The notes below the pieces were generated by a model, which did no database searches, was not told the origin of the DNA, and saw only the letters and a program-made list of their open reading frames with translations. From the NCBI GenBank assembly GCA_016081115.2, contig JABTTQ020002203.1, positions 434,001-498,000 of the forward strand: a stretch of DNA of 64,000 nucleotides, in the 5' to 3' direction. Positions 34,860 to 46,570 of this stretch are shown here, one piece after another (the first letter of the stretch is position 1; each line of letters opens with the position of its first letter). Source of the DNA: Rehmannia glutinosa (Eukaryota > Streptophyta > Magnoliopsida > Lamiales > Orobanchaceae). A program made the position numbers and the translations under genes.

Positions 34860-37800
34860 TCTTAGAGTCAAGTCCTTTGGCTATAGGTTGGTTGGATCAT
34901 CTTATAGCACTAACCCCTCAGGACACATGCAAGTATGGGTACCTAAAAACTAATTTCCTTGATTGCAGGTTCTAGGAACAGCTGAGTGCCAAGAAACCTG
35001 GTACATGGATAGTGGATGTTCCAGACATATGACAGGAAACAAGAAAAACCTATCAAGATTCAAGGATATTAGAGGTGCAAAAGTCATATTTGGAGGAAAT
35101 GAAGCCCCAGGATAAATCAAAGGCACATGGTCTATCAAGAAGAATGGACTAGAAATCACAGATGTTGCTTATGTGGAAGGCCTCAACTTCAACCTGTTAA
35201 GCATCAGCCAACTCTTTGACAAGGGCTACAATGTTGGATTCAATATGGGAGTGTGCCAGATCAAAGATGCTGAATCAAATGAAACAGTGCTGCAAGGATC
35301 AAGACAGAAGAATATGTATGTGGTAGATTGGTCTACTGCTACACCAAGCACTTGTCTGCTAGTAGAGAGTACAACCGAATCAAGTTGACTGTGGCACAAG
35401 AAGCTGAGTCATCTGAACTTCAAGACAATCAACAAGCTTGCAAGGAGTGACCTTGTGGAAGGATTGCCAGACTCAGTATACATGAAGGAAAGTGTATGTG
35501 ATGCATGCCAGATGGGAAAGCAAATAAAATCTTCATTCAAGGACAAGCCAAGTCCTTCTTCAACAAGGATATTACATTCGTTGCATATGGATCTATTTGG
35601 TCCAGTTGAACCAGTCAACATAAGTGGAAAGAAATACACCTTAGTGGTGGTAGATGATTATTCAAAATATACATGGACAATCTTCATGTTTAAAAATAAG
35701 AAAACTTTGCAGAAGTTTCCTCAGCTGATGAAAAGAGTTCAAAATGAAAAGAGCCAAAACATTATAAAAATAAGGTCTAGTAGAGGAACTTAGTTTGTCA
35801 ATGGGATAATAACTCAGTATTGTGTTGAAAAGGGTATTGCTCATGAGTTATCTGCGGCAAGAACTCCACAACAGAATGGAGTAGTTGAAAGAAGGAACAT
35901 AACTCTCAAGGAAGCTGCAAGGACCATGTTAGCTGAAGCTGGATTGCCTAAGAGATTTTGGGCTGAAGCCATCAACACAACATGTTATACTCAAAATAGA
36001 TGCATGATCAACAAGCAATTAACCAAGACTCCCTATGAGATTTGGATAGGGAGAAAGCTAAATGTTGGATACTTCAAGATATTTGGATGTAAATGCTTTA
36101 TCCATAATAATGGCAAGGATAATTTGAAGGCTTTTGATGCTAAAGCTGATGAAAGTATCTTTCTGGGATACTCAGCTAAGAGCAAAGCCTATAGAGTGCT
36201 GAATAAGAGTACTATGGTCACAGAAGAGTCTATCCATGTGGTTTTTGATGAACCTAATGTGAATGGAGAAGACATTGAAGAGTTAGCTGATAAGCTGAAT
36301 CAACCAACTATACAGAAGAGTCCATATGTTGAAGCTGAAGTGAGAGCAATCAACCTAGATAAAGATGAGATAGCCGAATCTCAAAGACAGCTGGAAAGTC
36401 TACAGCTGAATGAAGATGAAGAGCTGTTCAAGAAAACTTAGCTGTGAGGTGGCTGAATCCAGTAGACTTACTCCAATCTGATGTGAGATGGCTGAGAGAC
36501 CATCCACCAAAGTTAGTTATTGGAGATGTTAGAGATGGCATAAGAACCAGATCCAGAGCACAACATGAAGCAATGTTCACTTATTTTATTTCTCAAATAA
36601 AGCCTAAAGATGTGTCTCAAGCATTGGATGACACACATTAGATTCAAGCCATGCAAGAATAGCTGAATCAATTTGCAAGAAACAAAGAATGGGAATTGGT
36701 GCAGAGGCCAACCCATCAAAATGTTATTGGCACAAAATGGGTTTTCAGGAACAAGATGAATGAGGAATGATCTGTGGTGAGAAACAAAGCAAGACTGGTA
36801 GTAAAAGGATATTGCCAAGAAGAGGGTATAGATTTTGATGAAACTTTTGCTCCTGTTGCAAGATTGGAAGCAATAAGGATGTTTCTTGCCTATGATGCAC
36901 ATAAGAATTTCATTGTATCTCAAATGGATGTGAAGAGTGAATTTCTAAATGGACTATTATAGGAAGAAGTCCATGTTGAACAACCTCCAGGTTTTGAGCA
37001 GAAAACTATTGGAGATAAAGTATATAAACTCAAGAAAGCACTGTATGGATTGAAACAAGCACCAAGAGCATGGTATGATATATTGTCCCAATTTCTATCT
37101 GACAATGGATTCACCAAAGGCAAAGTGGATAGAACAGTCTTCAGAATTCAAGATGGAGAGAGTATACTGCTTGTCCAAATATATGTGGATGACATCATTT
37201 TTGGATCCACAAACAAAGAGCTGTGTGATAAGATCTTAAACCTCATGCAAGGTAAATTTGAGATGAGCATGATGGGAGAGCTGACTTTCTTCCTAGGACT
37301 TCAAGTTAAACAATTGAAGGATGGAACCTTCATAAGTCAAACAAAATATACCAGATATTTAATGAAGAATTTTGGCATGGAAGAGAAGTCTTCTGTGAAA
37401 ATTCCAATGAACACATCAGTCAAGATGGACATGGATGCAGATGGCAAGCTTGTAGATCAAACTAGATATGGAGCACTCATTGGATCATTGCTCTATTTAA
37501 CATCAAGCAGGCCAGACATCACCTTTGCAGTAGGTGTATGTGCAAGATTTCAATCTGCACTAAAGGAGATTCACATGACTGCAGCTAAGAGAATCCTAAG
37601 GTATTTGAAGGATGCGTAAAGTTGGCTTATGGTATCCAAAGAAAGGTGGATTCAAGCTTATTGGTTACCGCCCCGACCATGTCTTTGGATGTAGAGTTGA
37701 CAGGAAGAGTACTTGGTACATGTCAAATACTTGGAAATAGATTGGTTTCCTGGTTTAGCAAGAAGCAAAATTCAATAGCCACACCCACAGCTGAAGCAGA

Positions 37801-38122
37801 ATACATAGCTGCGGGCAGCTATTGTGCCCAAGTCTTATGGATGAGACAACAGCTGAGAGACTATGAGAGTGAAGAAAAAGAGATTTCAATTATGTGTGAT
37901 AACACTAGTGCTATTGCAATCACACAAAATCCTATTTTGCATTCAAGAACAAAGCACATTGATGTCATATATCATTTTATAAGAGATCATGTTGAAAAGA
38001 AAGACATCACTTTGGAATATATCTCATCTGATAAGCAGTTAGCTGACATATTCACTAAGCCTCTATGTGAATCAAGATTTGAAGAGCTTAAGAATGAGCT
38101 AGGGTTAATTGAGCTGAGTTGA
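34860..38122 (+). pseudogene. SIRE pol: protease, integrase, RT, RNase H (disabled)
   Basis: Protease near 34995 (TWYMDSGCSRHMTGN) is followed by FNLLSISQLFDKGYNVGF, then GAG-pre-integrase LWHKKLSHLNF (the first Trp follows a TGA near 35388) and CDACQMGKQIKSSF. Integrase shows HMDLFGPV near 35587, then a stop near 35790 (RGT*FVNG), then TPQQNGVVERRN near 35860. RT shows GTKWVFRNKMNE near 36730, YKLKKALYGLKQAPRAWYD near 37025 and active-site YVDD near 37185. RNase H runs 37622-38122: SWFSKKQNSIATPTAEAEYI, MCDNTSAIAI, DKQLADIFTKPLCESRF. At least six stops or frameshifts are present. Catalytic motifs are largely retained. Confidence 0.9.
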
Positions 38123-38327
38123 CACTCAGAAGACTCAATCAACAGAGATAAAAAGATGAGAAAATGATAAAAGAGCAAGTTTCACACATCAGCCAAGTGA
38201 AATAACCACATCAGGAAGTCAGTTGTATCGAATTAGCTGACAGATGAGTCACTTAATGAGAAGAGAGAAGCAGAGTTAAGTCATATTTGATATAAGCTAA
38301 GTCATTTATGATCTAAGTGACAAAAAC

Positions 38328-38515
38328 CACTGTTCTAAAAGACCCCGCCTAGCTCCTATTAGTCCCCGCCTAGGCTCTAGGCCCCCCTTGCCCGCCTATG
38401 TTGTTTTTTCAATTAGACCCCGCCTAATCCTCGCAGTTCTCGCTAACCCCGCCTGAGCTCCGCCAGCGCTAGGCCCCGCCTACCCGGCTAGCGCCTAGCA
38501 ATTTTTAGAACACTG
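38328..38515. mobile_element. hAT-type MITE (188 bp)
   Basis: It begins CACTGTTCTAAAA and ends TTTTAGAACACTG, terminal inverted repeats with one mismatch. It is flanked by a perfect 8-bp target-site duplication ACAAAAAC (38320-38327 and 38516-38523), diagnostic for hAT transposons. The interior is strikingly GC-rich with repeated CCCCGCCTA/GCGCTAG motifs, unlike its AT-rich host. It sits between RNase H and the extra ORF of the SIRE element. Confidence 0.93.
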
Positions 38516-38732
38516 ACAAAAACGCAGTCATTTTAAATGAGTGGGAATGTTTTTAAGGATGATGTCAGCGTAATTATGACGGGTACAATAAAAACCTACA
38601 CAGTAAGCATTTGATTGGATATAAATGCTGCTGCATTTAATGCGGGGAATTAAATGCGGTTTGACATCTTAATCTGAACCATTAATCTCGATCAAAGATT
38701 CAAAATCCGTAGAACTATCATTTCATAACCCT

Positions 38733-38738
38733 TATATA
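38733..38738 (+). promoter_or_regulatory. putative TATA box of the SIRE extra ORF
   Basis: TATATA in the context CCCTTATATACG, about 140 bp upstream of the ATG at 38876. A pyrimidine-rich leader (TCTTCTCTCTCACTTACTG) follows, resembling a plant transcription start region. Confidence 0.45.
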
Positions 38739-38875
38739 CGATTTTCAGTCTTCTCTCTCACTTACTGAAACTGTTCATCTTCAAAGCAAAAGCAAAGCAA
38801 GTTCTATTCTCTCTCGGAAACCCTAAGTATACTCAAGAAAGTTCTTCAATTTTTAATCGGTAAAACTCCCTGAAA

Positions 38876-39679
38876 ATGGCACCAAAGATCGACTACGTTA
38901 TGCTCTCAAAGCAAATCCACCCAGGATCGTCTGTAGACTTTGAAGGAATGGTGAAGCAGGGTTCTGATGAAACCCTTGTTAAGAAGATCGCTGAAATGAT
39001 AGAAAAGTCAGGTCTCAAGGCTTTTCTAACCATGGAATACTCTCACACTTACCTAGAAGAGGTCGCAATGTTCTATGTCAATGCGGAGGTGCAGGACGAA
39101 GAAATCAAGTCTTCTGTCCACAGCAAGGACATCAAAATAAGTGCTAAGGACCTTGCTGAGCACTGCTTATTGCCTTCTAAAGGGCTAAATGAGATTCATG
39201 AAGCTGATGTAGACTTGGCTGCTGCGTGGAAAGAAGTAGCCAAACCAGAGTGTGTTGCAAAGGTGGTCTACACGGCTGACAAGAAACTGCTGAAGGACGA
39301 CTATCACAAGTTGATGGATGTCATCTCAAAATGTGTAGATATGAAGTTTGGCAGCTTCAACCAACTGTCAAAGCCCAAAATGATTGTCATGGCTGCGATC
39401 ATGCAGGGCAAAAAGGTTAACTGGGATGAGTTCATCTACAGCAGACTCTGCCAGAATGTTTTGAACAAGACCTTCAAGGAATATGGTTCCTTTGGATGTT
39501 CTCTCGGATATGGTCTTGTGATTGGTCATCTGCTGGAAGTGAAGGGTATTGCCCTTCGACATGGCAAACCCTTCCATGTCAACAAAAAGATGTTTAGGCA
39601 AACCTCTCAGGTGCCCAAAAGAGAGCCCATGCCAAGAGGACTGATACAAGTGAGGGGGAATAAGCTGACCCCGATGTAG
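38876..39679 (+). pseudogene. SIRE extra (env-position) ORF, truncated
   Basis: 267 residues from ATG 38876 (MAPKIDYVMLSKQIHPGS), in an AAAATGGCACC context. Visible segments include MFYVNAEVQDEEI, ISAKDLAEHCLLPSKGLNEI and a KPKMIVMAAIMQGKKVNWDE helix-rich stretch. The pattern matches the large protein encoded downstream of pol in SIRE-type elements of asterids, sometimes called env-like, though no signal peptide or membrane segment is visible here. Function in the family is unknown. The last codons (ATG TAG) come from the inserted LTR at 39675, so the natural C-terminus is lost. Confidence 0.7.
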
Positions 39680-41235
39680 GTCCCAAGGGGTGTGAGTAAG
39701 GTTTAGAAGGGGGGAGGGTTGAATAATCCTTATTAACTTTTCGATTTTAATCCTTTTAAAATATTACAGAGTTAAATGCACAGCTAAGTCCTTAAGGGAC
39801 AGCTAAGTTAGTTAACCAGCAGAGTTAGCCACTCAACAGACTCGATTGAGCTGTTGATAGAATAACTCAGCTGCTTAGTCTAAACCTAAACCTGGCTGGG
39901 ATGAAATTTTCAGCGGAAGACTTAACACCCTTGAATTTGGTTTAAGTTTGTTTTAACACTTGGTTTTAGCGCTTTGTTAATTATCAATAGGATAGCAAAT
40001 TATCAGCAGATATAAAATGATATGCAGAAAATAAATGCTGAAATGTAAATGACACAATAATTTTTATAGAGGTTCGAAGATGGGTAATTCTTCTACTCCT
40101 CTCTTCTCGAACTCCTGGAGGAATCCAATAAGTATTGATCAGCGTACAAAGTGGTTATCAGTCCAGATACAAGTCTTGATCACACAGCTGACTTGATCCT
40201 TTGGGACTCAATCTGGAGATGCCTTGGTCACACAACTGGCTTCTCGTCCGACTCAGCTTCTTCACAGGGCGGTTGCCTTGCTACTTCAACTCACTAGCTC
40301 AAGCTTCTTGGATTTGAACACGAAGCCCTCCAATAACGTGAGACTGGTTCGACCTTGAACCTTTCTACAATCCTCCTTGGAATTTAGACCCCTTTTGATT
40401 CTTCAAAAGTTTCCTCTTCAACAGGTTGATGTTGTCTTTCCTTCACAGCTTGGTGTTGGATTGATTTCCTTCGAAGTATAGGCTTAAGGATTTGCTTGAA
40501 TGACTTGAGAATATTTTGCAGGTTACAGTTCGAATAATAGCTTTAATGGTTCAGGTTGTCAAGGTGACCTTTTCTCAAAGTGATTCCTCAGCCTTTTATA
40601 GTGAACTTTCAAAATCTGCCCGTTGAAGAGATAAGCTGATTTTCAAAAGTCACTTGTGTTCGTTGGCTTGTCTTGTTGCAGTCCTTGATATTGACATTTT
40701 CTCTTATTAAATGGACATTGACTTTTCGTAGTCGACACAAGGTGCGATCTTCCCATTGGTTTATTCCTTTTGCACGCTCGGGATCGAGCACTTTAAGACA
40801 TGGCAGTATGGAAGTATTACTTGTTTAGGTAATATTCTTGACTTCTGTGCAACGGAATCTTTTCAATTGTCTTGACTTGACTGCCTTTTCCCCAGGTGAC
40901 TTGAGTCTGCTCCAATGATTGAAAGACTCATTTGTCACTCCAACTCGTTCTGGCTTCTTGAGTTGACTTGACTTGCACTTCACACAGCTGTATGCCAGCC
41001 GATACTCCTTCAGTCGAGTTCTTGACTTCTCCTCCTTGCCATACTCAACTGTTTCACAGCAGAGTCTTCATTTTAGCCTTCACTAGACTTCTTTTATATC
41101 CAGGCATAGCTGGCTTGACTCAGCTCGTACAACCCTATCTATTACAATACAAATTACAAGGAAAATGGGGTGCCAACTTTCTAGTCTAAGTTTTACATGG
41201 CATTCATCAAAATCTAAGCAATAAATTTCCCAACA
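39675..41235 (-). repeat. 3' LTR of a minus-strand SIRE-type element (1561 bp)
   Basis: In plus orientation it begins TGTAGGTCCCAAGG and ends AAATTTCCCAACA. On the minus strand it is preceded by the polypurine tract CAAAAAGGGGGAAAT, with 'catcatcaaaaaggggga' just as in SIRE elements. A minus-strand TATA box (CTATAAAAGG) lies at about 40594-40602. The LTR interrupts the extra ORF of the plus-strand SIRE element. Confidence 0.8.
40594..40602 (-). promoter_or_regulatory. putative TATA box of the SIRE LTR
   Basis: Reads CTATAAAAGG on the minus strand, in the middle of the LTR where U3 should end. It supports the minus orientation of this LTR. Confidence 0.5.
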
Positions 41236-41563
41236 ATTTCCCCCTTTTTGATGATGCCAAAACTTAAAGAATACATACAAAAAGTAAATAGCAAAGATAC
41301 ATACAGACAATGTAGAAACAGAGAATGTATGCGTAGAATCGATCTTTTTATTGATCATAACATTTTTGTCCTTTACATAGCTGTTTACAAAGTGTACCAG
41401 AGCAAACACGGCGTTCTATATCTACGCAAAAAATATAGAAATTACAGATTCTTATTCAATCGTACAGAAGACTTACATACATATGCATTTACAATAGTAA
41501 AATACATGAAGGGTGTGGACAAGCAACACTTCATCGCCTTCGTTGCCTCCTTCTTTCTCTTCT

Positions 41564-44500
41564 TCACTCATCATCTCTCGGTCTCTTTCTCTTCTTTTCT
41601 TCTTCACCGCTTTTTTTTCTCGTAGGCTCTTCCTGGGCTTTTGTTTTTCTCTTTCTTTCTTGCCTCCGTTGACTCTCTTCCCATAGCCGATCTTGTCTCT
41701 TATTTTCTTGCCTCTGTTGACTCACTTGAAGATTTGCTATGGCATCAATTCCACCCAATAGATCCCTCCTTTCTTCCCCGGATCTATGTATTCGATGTTT
41801 TTGGGTAGAGGTCTAGTGTCCCAAACCTCTTCCTCCATCGCTTCTACCTCTTCCTCCGGGTGTGTATTATCTTGGGGCCTTCTTCTTTCCACTGTGAGTG
41901 ACCAGCAGAGTGATGCTAGAGTCTGCTTTGCTGTCGGCCTTCTTCGCACGCCTTGAAGCCTTTTTTCCCAATACAAGTCCCAGGTTTGGGCCATGGACAT
42001 GCCTTCAAGTATCCTTCGGATTCGAGCATTTTGAATTCATCAACAGATCTAGCTCGTTTCGCGCCGAAATGGCATCGGTGTCTCTTTCTTAGGAATGCCT
42101 CCATATTGTTTCAATAAGTCCATCGCACGAGCATCCATTTTTCTTTCGACCTCCTTCATCTATGCTTCTACGATTTTCCTCTTCTCAGACATGGGCACAG
42201 CAGAGTGCTGGAGCGGCAGAGTCACTGGAAGTTTGCTTATTATGTCAGCTGTGATGAGTCCTTGTTGAGGGGTTCTAGCAACCATTAAAGTCATATCCTT
42301 TGAACCTTCCCCCTCAACTATTTTTCCCTTATCTTTTTTCCGCTTCTTGTTGTTTTTCTTACGCTTCTCACAGTGCGTCCTTCTTCTCAATCGAGATCCT
42401 TTCAATGTCTTTAGGTATTCCTCTTCCCCCTTTTTGGCATCATCAAAGGAGAGAGGAACCCCTGGGAATAGACTAGCCAACATGAAGTCCAGCATCGATA
42501 GCCGAGTTGTGCTTAGCCGAGTGCCTGCGGAGTATCTTGCATGGAATTACGAGCGGGTGGCTTTGGATTGAAATTTGCCACGGCTTCATTTCAGCCATGA
42601 GAAGGCTGAATTTATTTTCCATATTCTCCTCGACGCGCATAAGTTCTTTCTTGTGAAATTCACGCAGCAGTTGCATTTCAGTATTGTGGGAGTCATGCAT
42701 TCTGTCAATATTTTCTTGCATCCTCCTTTTCATGTCAGCATTATCAACGCTCCAGATCAACAGTTTATTGTACAATGCTTTGAAATATCGGACCTGTTCC
42801 ACACGCATTGTCTGCTGCTGTTGCCACCATTCCCTGATTCTGACCACAATTCCACGCAGATCGGCAGTAAGATTTGCATCTCTATTATCCAGTCGCATAT
42901 TTAATGAGGCCTGGTGCCTTTCCATCTTCTCAATCTCTGCAAAGATTGCCTTGAAGACTTCTCGAACCTTAGCTGTCACCTTTGTCTTAGCTGGCGGCCA
43001 AGCAACATCAAAATCAAAATTTGCGGGGACGATGGTATCTGTGGGAATAACTGGATCAGGTCTGACGTTGTAGCGTCTCTGTCTCCAGCTGTTTCTTCAT
43101 CAAGATTAGGTAGCTCCAGTGAGAAAGGGAAAGTTTGTTCAAATGCATCATCACGGACGTATGGGATATGTTCTATGGTTACTCGTGCCTGCGATGTGCC
43201 CGGTTGAGTTGAATCTCTTTCGCAACATTGGGAGCGCGTGATTGATCGTGATTCGGTGGGCCGTTTGTGGTATTGACCAAGCTGGCTGAGCCTCAGCTGT
43301 TTGAACAGCTTCTTCGGTCTCATCTGGTTTTTCCTTTTGAGTTATCTGTTCCTCGACCGTATCAGTGGCGTCATCGGAAGATGATGAGACTTGAAGGGGT
43401 GGCTCATCATCAAAATTGAACGTTTGACGAGTAGCCTTGAGGTCCGACTTACTCGTACTTGGAAGAACATCCTCAGCTGAGTCTTTGGGATTAGCAACAG
43501 GGGAGGACTCAGCTTCATCTTCTCCTTCAGATCCCAGAAAGGTTATGTCAGGGTTGTCTTGGGAATCATGAAGGGCACTTATCTCCTTCTCAGAATCATC
43601 AATGTGGCCAGGAGGGATGTTCTGTGTTTCTGCCTCTTTACCTCGAGAAGTCTCAACCTCCCGTAGGCCTTCATTTCCTCCTGCAATCTCCACTGCAGCA
43701 AGGCCTTGGACATTCCCTTCGACAGACTCAGCTGTCTTAGGGTCTTCTACGGTGGCATCCGCCGAGTCTCAACTCCGTGATTGCGCTTTCGGTGCCTGCA
43801 GTGTTAACTCCCGAGCGTAACCATCTCCGTGCCTCGACCGCATCAGAAAGCATCCTTAGCTTGCAGAGCGGTTGGCACTTCACCGAGACAGACTCATCTC
43901 GCTCGAGCCGTCATTGACAACTCCTTTGTGTTTCTTTTTCTTGTTCCTTCTCCACTTCACCTTCTAGATTCATGGTGGAGTCATCTACAACATCCTCCGA
44001 CCTAGCTGTAGTGGAGAGAGTTTCCCCACCGGTGGCATACCGGAGTGACTTGTGATGGGGTTACTCTTCTCCGGACTCCCCGTGTCTTTTGAGTGTTCAT
44101 CCGTGGGGGCGGTGGTAAGACACCTTCGGCAGGGGTTGGCTCAACTTCGGTCCCCAAGTTCCCAATTTCATCGCCAGGTCCCCTAGATCCATGCTCTGAG
44201 TGAGCTGGGGAAGTGGTGGCAGCAATAACAGTGGCAATCTGCTGTACCACTCCCAATGGATCAATCTCCAGCTGTGATTTGGAGGACTCTCCAGGTCCTT
44301 CCGTCAGCTGTTGCTCATGCATCATCCTGGATTCCCGCATGGCTTGCTGCATTTCCAATTTTTCTGTCGCAGCAGCAGGGTCCAAATCCTCATCACTTTC
44401 TGAGAGTACGTCAAGATGAGGATGAGTATGATCAGTGGTTCCAGTGAGAGGACAAACTCCGGCTTTCTCACGAGCTTCTGCTTCCTCTGCTGCTCTCGCC

Positions 44501-46064
44501 TGTTCGTTCTCCTTCCGAATTTGCAGCATATTAATACAGTTATCCTCATCAAGGACTTGCAGCACTGTATCAACTTCAAGGAACCTGAAGAGTTCCTCTT
44601 CCTCATCAATGAACTCTGGGTGTTCAAACTGCACCCTAGAGTGACTCAACTTCCATTTTGTCCATTCTCGCAGACGATTTTGGATGTCTGGATATAGTGG
44701 AGAGTACATAATTACGTCAACATCGTCCTCATCATCATCTCCCTGTTGCCCTTCCTTTTCAGGAATAGAAGGCAACTTACTCTGCTGCTCAACTCCTTCA
44801 AAGCAAAGATCGGGGGCAGTGGAGACACGATCCTGTCAACATGGGATTATCTTGTCTCCGCTTCTTCTTGTTCCTCGTTGTTACGTCCCACTGGTCTTGA
44901 TGTGTCTCTCGCTGATCGGCCTCGCGGAGACTTGGCGGTTTCATCAATAATTTCGGAGATCGCACTTCTTGATTGTCTCGAGATCTTTTCGGTGAGTGGC
45001 GAGACTCATTGCCTTCTACAAAAGATAAAGGTCAGATGAGCCCAAAAAAAAAATGGAAAAAAGGAGGAGAAAGGAATTGCACTTACTGAAATTAAAAGTA
45101 AGGTCTGAAGGAGGATACAAGGCCGTCTCTTCCACCTCGATCCTAATGCGAGTCTGCCACTCGCCACTTACCCAAAGCCATTTATCTTTCCACTCCTTTA
45201 AGGATTGTGGAAGGCCTTCAACCGGCCGCCTGGGTAGTAAGATGCAGTGTGCACATAGTACTTATCCGGACGGGCCCCCTAACCCTAAAGCATTGCAAGG
45301 GTCGGTCCTTCCCATTTAATAATTCATTTATCTCTGCAAATTTCGGGCGTGGATACCCTTCTAGGTGAAACAGCACCAACAACCCAATGATCCGGGCCCA
45401 AGATAGTGGGTGCACCTGAGTCAGGGGAAGGCCCCACTTGCGAAGCCACCGTGTAAGCACGAGCGATAATGGGAAGCACAGCCCGTACAGGAGGCTGGGA
45501 GTGTGTATAGCCACGCATCCCTCCGGCGGATGCTGGGGGCATTCCACACCGTCCGGTACCCAGAAATCCACACCGGCCGGAATTTTATACGTCTGTTGAA
45601 GGACCCGCTTTTCTAGGACCATCAGCATACTGGGGTAGTCATTCAAGTCACAGGGTCTCCACCCAGCCTCTACGCGTAGCCGGGCCCCCTTCCCCGCCTG
45701 CCATCTCCGTGGCGGTGACCTACAGGCCCTAGGGGCCTCGCAGCTCTCGAGCCCTCAGAAGGCTCATCCACCTGCTCCTCATGTTCATGCTCCTCAAGAT
45801 TCATCTCTTCTTCTCCTCGTTGATTATGTGGGGGACTGGATTTCAAAGCTTCTTCACTGGACTCTCCTTGTACTAGCCCAGGTCTATAGACAACGCCCTC
45901 TCGATAGATGGTAAAGGGCACGGGAATAAAAATGTGGACAACATTGGACTGGAAGATGCAGTTCTTCGAACTGGAGAAAAGGAAACAGAAGGTTCAGAAG
46001 GGGGGTCTTCGATTTCTACCTCCACACTATAACTACGGCTCCGGCTATCTTCAAAGGAAGACAT
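41564..46064 (-). pseudogene. long extra ORF of the minus-strand SIRE element, with an intron, frameshifted
   Basis: It begins at ATG 46064 (MSSFEDSRSRSYSVEVEIED). Next comes a globular region near 45646-45218 (FWVPDGVECPQHPPEGCVAI, HPLSWARIIGLLVLFHLEGY) that resembles the putative gypsy-type transposon domain of plant elements, then LPQSLKEWKDKWLWVSGEW. A GT-AG intron is predicted at 45016-45086. Downstream fragments are acidic and Pro/Ser-rich (44775-44002, 43693-43151), then coiled-coil-like (42979-42473, MTAKVREVFKAIFAEIEKME), then a very basic end (41758-41564, QRRQERKRKTKAQEEPTRKK). At least five frame changes are needed. Function is unknown. An alternative is an antisense ORF of a Tat-type gypsy element, but the adjoining SIRE-like 3' UTR, polypurine tract and LTR favour this assignment. 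Confidence 0.6.
45016..45086 (-). other. predicted 71-bp spliceosomal intron in the extra ORF
   Basis: On the minus strand the donor is TTTCA/GTAAGTGC and the acceptor TTATCTTTTGTAG/AAGG, with a T-rich tract between. The flanking frames encode ALYPPSDLTFNF and SRHSPKRSRDNQ-type sequence. Confidence 0.55.
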
Positions 46065-46220
46065 TTATTTGAAATAAAAAGAAAGAAGGTTTTTCAGAAA
46101 AATACCTAACCCTGGAGACTCTGAACTCTAAAAGGTCGACCCGGAAATTCTGCTCGCTCTTAAGAGATTTTGCTCGGGAGATAAAGAAGGTAAAAGTATA
46201 GAATGAAGGATGAAAGGGGT

Positions 46221-46227
46221 ATTTATA
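46221..46227 (-). promoter_or_regulatory. putative TATA box of the minus-strand extra ORF
   Basis: TATAAAT(ACCCC) on the minus strand, about 155 bp upstream of the ATG at 46064. It is followed by a pyrimidine-rich leader. Spacing is close to that of the plus-strand SIRE extra ORF. Confidence 0.5.
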
Positions 46228-46570
46228 GGTTAAGTTCTCTCGAAAACTGAGACACCTACTCAAAAAACGTGTCCTTTCAGTCTCAAAAGTCGTCAGAAAT
46301 ATCAGAAATATCACGTCCCCATGTTCCGCTGACACCATTGTCCCACCTCTTCGATTCCCGCACGAAGTTGGTCCAACCAAGAACTGCCATGTGTCCGTCA
46401 TCATGATACAACAATTAATGCGCCGTTTCAGCCATTAGCTGCTACACGACAGATGTCAGGGAAAGATGACTTTTGAGGTTTCCTCTTTCCCATTAAAAGC
46501 TTATGATTAGCATTAAAGTTCAAATCCGACTTCAGAAATTCTTCTCTCGGAATTAAACTTGGGGGCCATT

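Larger units (their letters stand above)
34330..39674 (+). mobile_element. 5'-truncated SIRE-type Ty1/copia element
   Basis: It has the C-terminal part of gag, then protease, integrase, RT and RNase H, then a spacer with an independent promoter-like region and an extra ORF. This layout and the motifs WYMDSGCSRHMTGN and HTK/RTKHIDVIYHFIRDH are those of SIRE/Maximus elements. The 5' LTR and gag N-terminus are missing. The extra ORF is cut at 39674 by the LTR of another element. Confidence 0.85.
41236..46560 (-). mobile_element. 3' half of a minus-strand SIRE-type element (extra ORF, 3' UTR, polypurine tract)
   Basis: Reading on the minus strand: promoter-like region, extra ORF (46064 to 41564), AT-rich 3' UTR (41563-41250), polypurine tract, LTR. 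No gag or pol of this element is present upstream. The break lies somewhere between 46300 and 46560, where an unrelated LTR begins. The other LTR is absent. Confidence 0.65.

Noticed and set aside
42575..45319. Plus-strand ORFs between 42575 and 45319
   Set aside because: Antisense shadows of the minus-strand extra ORF; Ser/Leu-rich composition is what the complement of Glu/Arg-rich coding gives.
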